Origin: Straminergon stramineum
Taxonomy: Eukaryota > Streptophyta > Bryopsida > Hypnales > Calliergonaceae
Assembly (NCBI GenBank): GCA_963920665.1
Contig: OY987269.1
Span: forward strand, 6,760,501 to 6,824,500
Reading direction: 5' to 3'
Length of the DNA stretch: 64,000 nt
Shown here: positions 62,788 to 64,000 of the stretch, piece after piece
Layout: each line of letters starts with the position of its first letter
Position numbering within the stretch: position 1 is the stretch's first letter
Position numbers and translations under genes: made by a program
Notes under the pieces: generated by a model
What the model saw: the letters and a program-made list of their open reading frames with translations, nothing else
What the model was told of the DNA's origin: nothing
The model's database searches: none

Positions 62788-63966
62788 AAGATTGAGGATT
62801 TTGACCTTGAATCCTTGACATCACTTACCTCATGGACTTTCCAAGGATGGAAACAACTACAACAAATTCCACCAACCATAGCCAACATGACATCTTTGGA
62901 ATCCCTTAGTTTTCAGGATTGCCACAAGTTGATGGGCGACCATCCTTCATTTGAAAATCTCAAGGCATGGAAGAGTCTCCACTTTGAAGGATGTGAGGCT
63001 TTGGAGAGCGTGCCTCATGGATGGGGGAAGTTGGCATCACTAGGGGAGCCCTACTTGGATGATTGCAAGAAATGAAAGATTGAGGAGTCAAACCGTGAAT
63101 CCTTGACATCACTTACCTCATGGACTTTCCAAGGATGGAAACAACTACAACAAATTCCACCAACCATAGCCAACATGACATCTTTGGAATCCCTTAGTTT
63201 TCAGGATTGCCACAAGTTGATGGGCGACCATCCTTCATTTGAAAATCTCAAGGCATGGAAGAGCCTCCACTTTGAAGGATGTGAGGCTTTGGAGAGCGTG
63301 CCTCATGGATGGGGGAAGTTGGCATCACTAGGGAAGCTCTACTTGAGTGATTGCAAGAAATGAAAGATTGAGGATTTTGACCTTGAATCCTTGACATCAC
63401 TTACCTCATGGACTTTCCAAGGATGGAAACAACTACAACAAATTCCACCAACCATAGCCAACATGACATCTTTGGAATCCCTTAGTTTTCAAGGTTGCGA
63501 CAAGTTGATGGGCGACCATCCTTCATTTGAAAATCTCAAGGCATGGAAGAGTCTCCACTTTGAAGGATGTGAGGCTTTGGAGAGCGTGCCTCATGGATGG
63601 GGGAAGTTGGCATCACTAGGGGAGCCCTACTTGGATGATTGCAAGAAATGAAAGATTGAGGATTTTGACCTTGAATCCTTGACATCACTTACCTCATGGA
63701 CTTTCCAAGGATGGAAACAACTACAACAAATTCCACCAACCATAGCCAACATGACATCTTTGGAATCCCTTAGTCTTCAAGATTGCGACAAGTTGATGGG
63801 CGACCATCCTTCATTTGAAAATCTCAAGGCATGGAAGAGTCTCCACTTTGAAAGATGTGAGGCTTTGGAGAGCGTGCCTCATGGATGGGGGAAGTTGGCA
63901 TCACTAGGGGAGCCCTACTTGGATGATTGCAAGAAATGAAAGATTGAGGATTTTGACCTTGAATCC

Positions 63967-64000
63967 TTGACATCACTTACCTCATGGACTTTCCAAGGAT
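63967..64000 (+). repeat. Partial monomer at right edge
   Basis: The first 34 bases of unit 223, through the start of codon 12. The array continues beyond the window. Confidence 0.95.

Larger units (their letters stand above)
47839..63966 (+). repeat. Array region D: 56 units, nearly all closed by TGA
   Basis: 56 units of exactly 288 bp. Only two CGA codons remain at codon 87 (both in 61951-62787), plus one TCA at 48097. TAA at codon 17 occurs at 47887, 51631, 52207, 53359, 55087, 56815, 57967, 59695 and 61135. Common variants are NKMMVD, Tyr46, Asp64, GEPYL, Arg88 after the stop (TGAAGG), and a triple change at codons 92-94. A 16-unit duplication dominates the region. Confidence 0.8.
1..64000 (+). 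repeat. Giant 288-bp tandem array (222 full units, LRR-derived)
   Basis: Every base belongs to a head-to-tail 288-bp repeat. Unit starts (the TTG of TTGACATCACTT) fall at 21, 309, 597 and so on to 63967, always 288 bp apart except after ten units that are 289 bp. That gives 222 complete units with no spacer. Neighbouring units differ at only a few positions. No unit is inverted and no foreign sequence interrupts the array. Both window edges cut inside units, so the true length is unknown and greater than 64 kb. The monomer derives from a protein-coding LRR exon, but in its present state it behaves like a satellite. Confidence 0.98.
1..64000 (+). pseudogene. Degenerate LRR-domain coding frame, plant NLR-like
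   Basis: Read in the frame of the TTG at 21, each unit gives 96 residues that split into four 24-residue LRRs with Leu at 1, 4, 7, a conserved aromatic or Leu at 9, Cys at 12 in LRRs b-d, and Pro near 19 in LRRs a and c. This matches the Cys-type LRRs of plant NB-LRR immune receptors; I infer descent from such an LRR region. No NB-ARC, TIR, coiled-coil, signal peptide or membrane segment lies in the window. The frame is closed by TGA at codon 87 in 156 of 222 units, by TAA at codon 17 in 27, by TGA at codon 75 in 2, and it shifts +1 in 10. A continuous protein would need a non-standard code, recoding or splicing that I cannot support. Alternatives are a gene assembled from exons outside the window, or a transcribed non-coding satellite. 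Confidence 0.75.

Noticed and set aside
21..63966. 222 separate small genes starting at TTG
   Set aside because: The TTG is a conserved LRR leucine that follows the previous unit in frame. There is no space between units for promoters or ribosome binding sites, and the array is not bacterial in character.
21..63966. Fungal repeat-induced point mutation as the source of C-to-T stops
   Set aside because: RIP would produce many C-to-T and G-to-A changes along every copy. Here units are nearly identical, CpA and CpG dinucleotides are abundant, and the stops are confined to fixed sites.
21..63966. U-to-C RNA editing restoring TGA to CGA and TAA to CAA
   Set aside because: Such editing is known from organelles of hornworts, ferns and lycophytes. 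Nothing here suggests an organelle genome, and the ten frameshifts would not be repaired. Only matched RNA reads could revive the idea.
1..64000. One continuous giant LRR gene
   Set aside because: In the standard code 156 units stop at codon 87, and ten shift frame. No start region, domain or regulatory sequence is present.
1..64000. CRISPR array
   Set aside because: There is no alternation of short repeats and unique spacers; the whole 288-bp unit is repeated and encodes LRRs.
1..64000. Transposon or retroelement origin of the array
   Set aside because: No terminal repeats, target-site duplications, transposase, reverse transcriptase or primer-binding motifs were seen in or between units.

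Overview
The whole 64-kb window is one uninterrupted head-to-tail tandem array. The monomer is 288 bp (96 codons) and encodes four 24-residue leucine-rich repeats (LRRs) on the + strand. There are 222 complete units between 21 and 63966, with partial units at 1-20 and 63967-64000, so the array runs past both ends. Unit starts are 288 bp apart except in ten units that carry one extra T. The bookkeeping closes exactly: 222 x 288 + 10 = 63946. I see no spacer, intron-like interruption, transposon, RNA gene, promoter, NB-ARC, TIR or kinase domain, and no other gene on either strand.

The LRR pattern (LxSLxxLxFxxCxxLxxxPxxxxN) is the cysteine-containing type of plant NLR/TNL proteins, so a plant or other streptophyte nuclear genome is the best inference. 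The species cannot be told from this window. GC of a typical monomer is about 44%.

The coding frame is broken in a stereotyped way. Codon 87 of the monomer (numbering from the TTG that opens LRR a) is CGA (Arg) in 64 units and TGA in 156; single units have GGA or TCA. Codon 17 is CAA (Gln), but TAA in 27 units. Codon 75 is TGA in two units. Ten units carry a +1 T at codon 76. The longest stretch free of stops is therefore five units (470 codons, 36031-37443). With the standard code this is an LRR-derived satellite or pseudogene array, not one giant gene.

Four regions differ in variant content. Region A (21-25659, 89 units) has many CGA units, 14 TAA and 7 frameshifts. Region B (25660-34302, 30 units) is the most heterogeneous and holds the other 3 frameshifts, 4 TAA and the Met25Lys cluster. 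Region C (34303-47838, 47 units) is the most open, with 24 CGA, no TAA and the longest open segments. Region D (47839-63966, 56 units) is almost entirely TGA-closed, carries 9 TAA, and contains a large 16-unit duplication.

Shared private variants show nested higher-order duplications of 3, 4, 5, 6, 8, 16, 18, 26 and 52 units, and at least one monomer that looks like a crossover product. The array has evidently grown by unequal exchange and gene conversion, and the stop and frameshift alleles were copied along with it. Monomer codon numbers (1-96) are used throughout. Counts were made by reading and by coordinate arithmetic, not by software.
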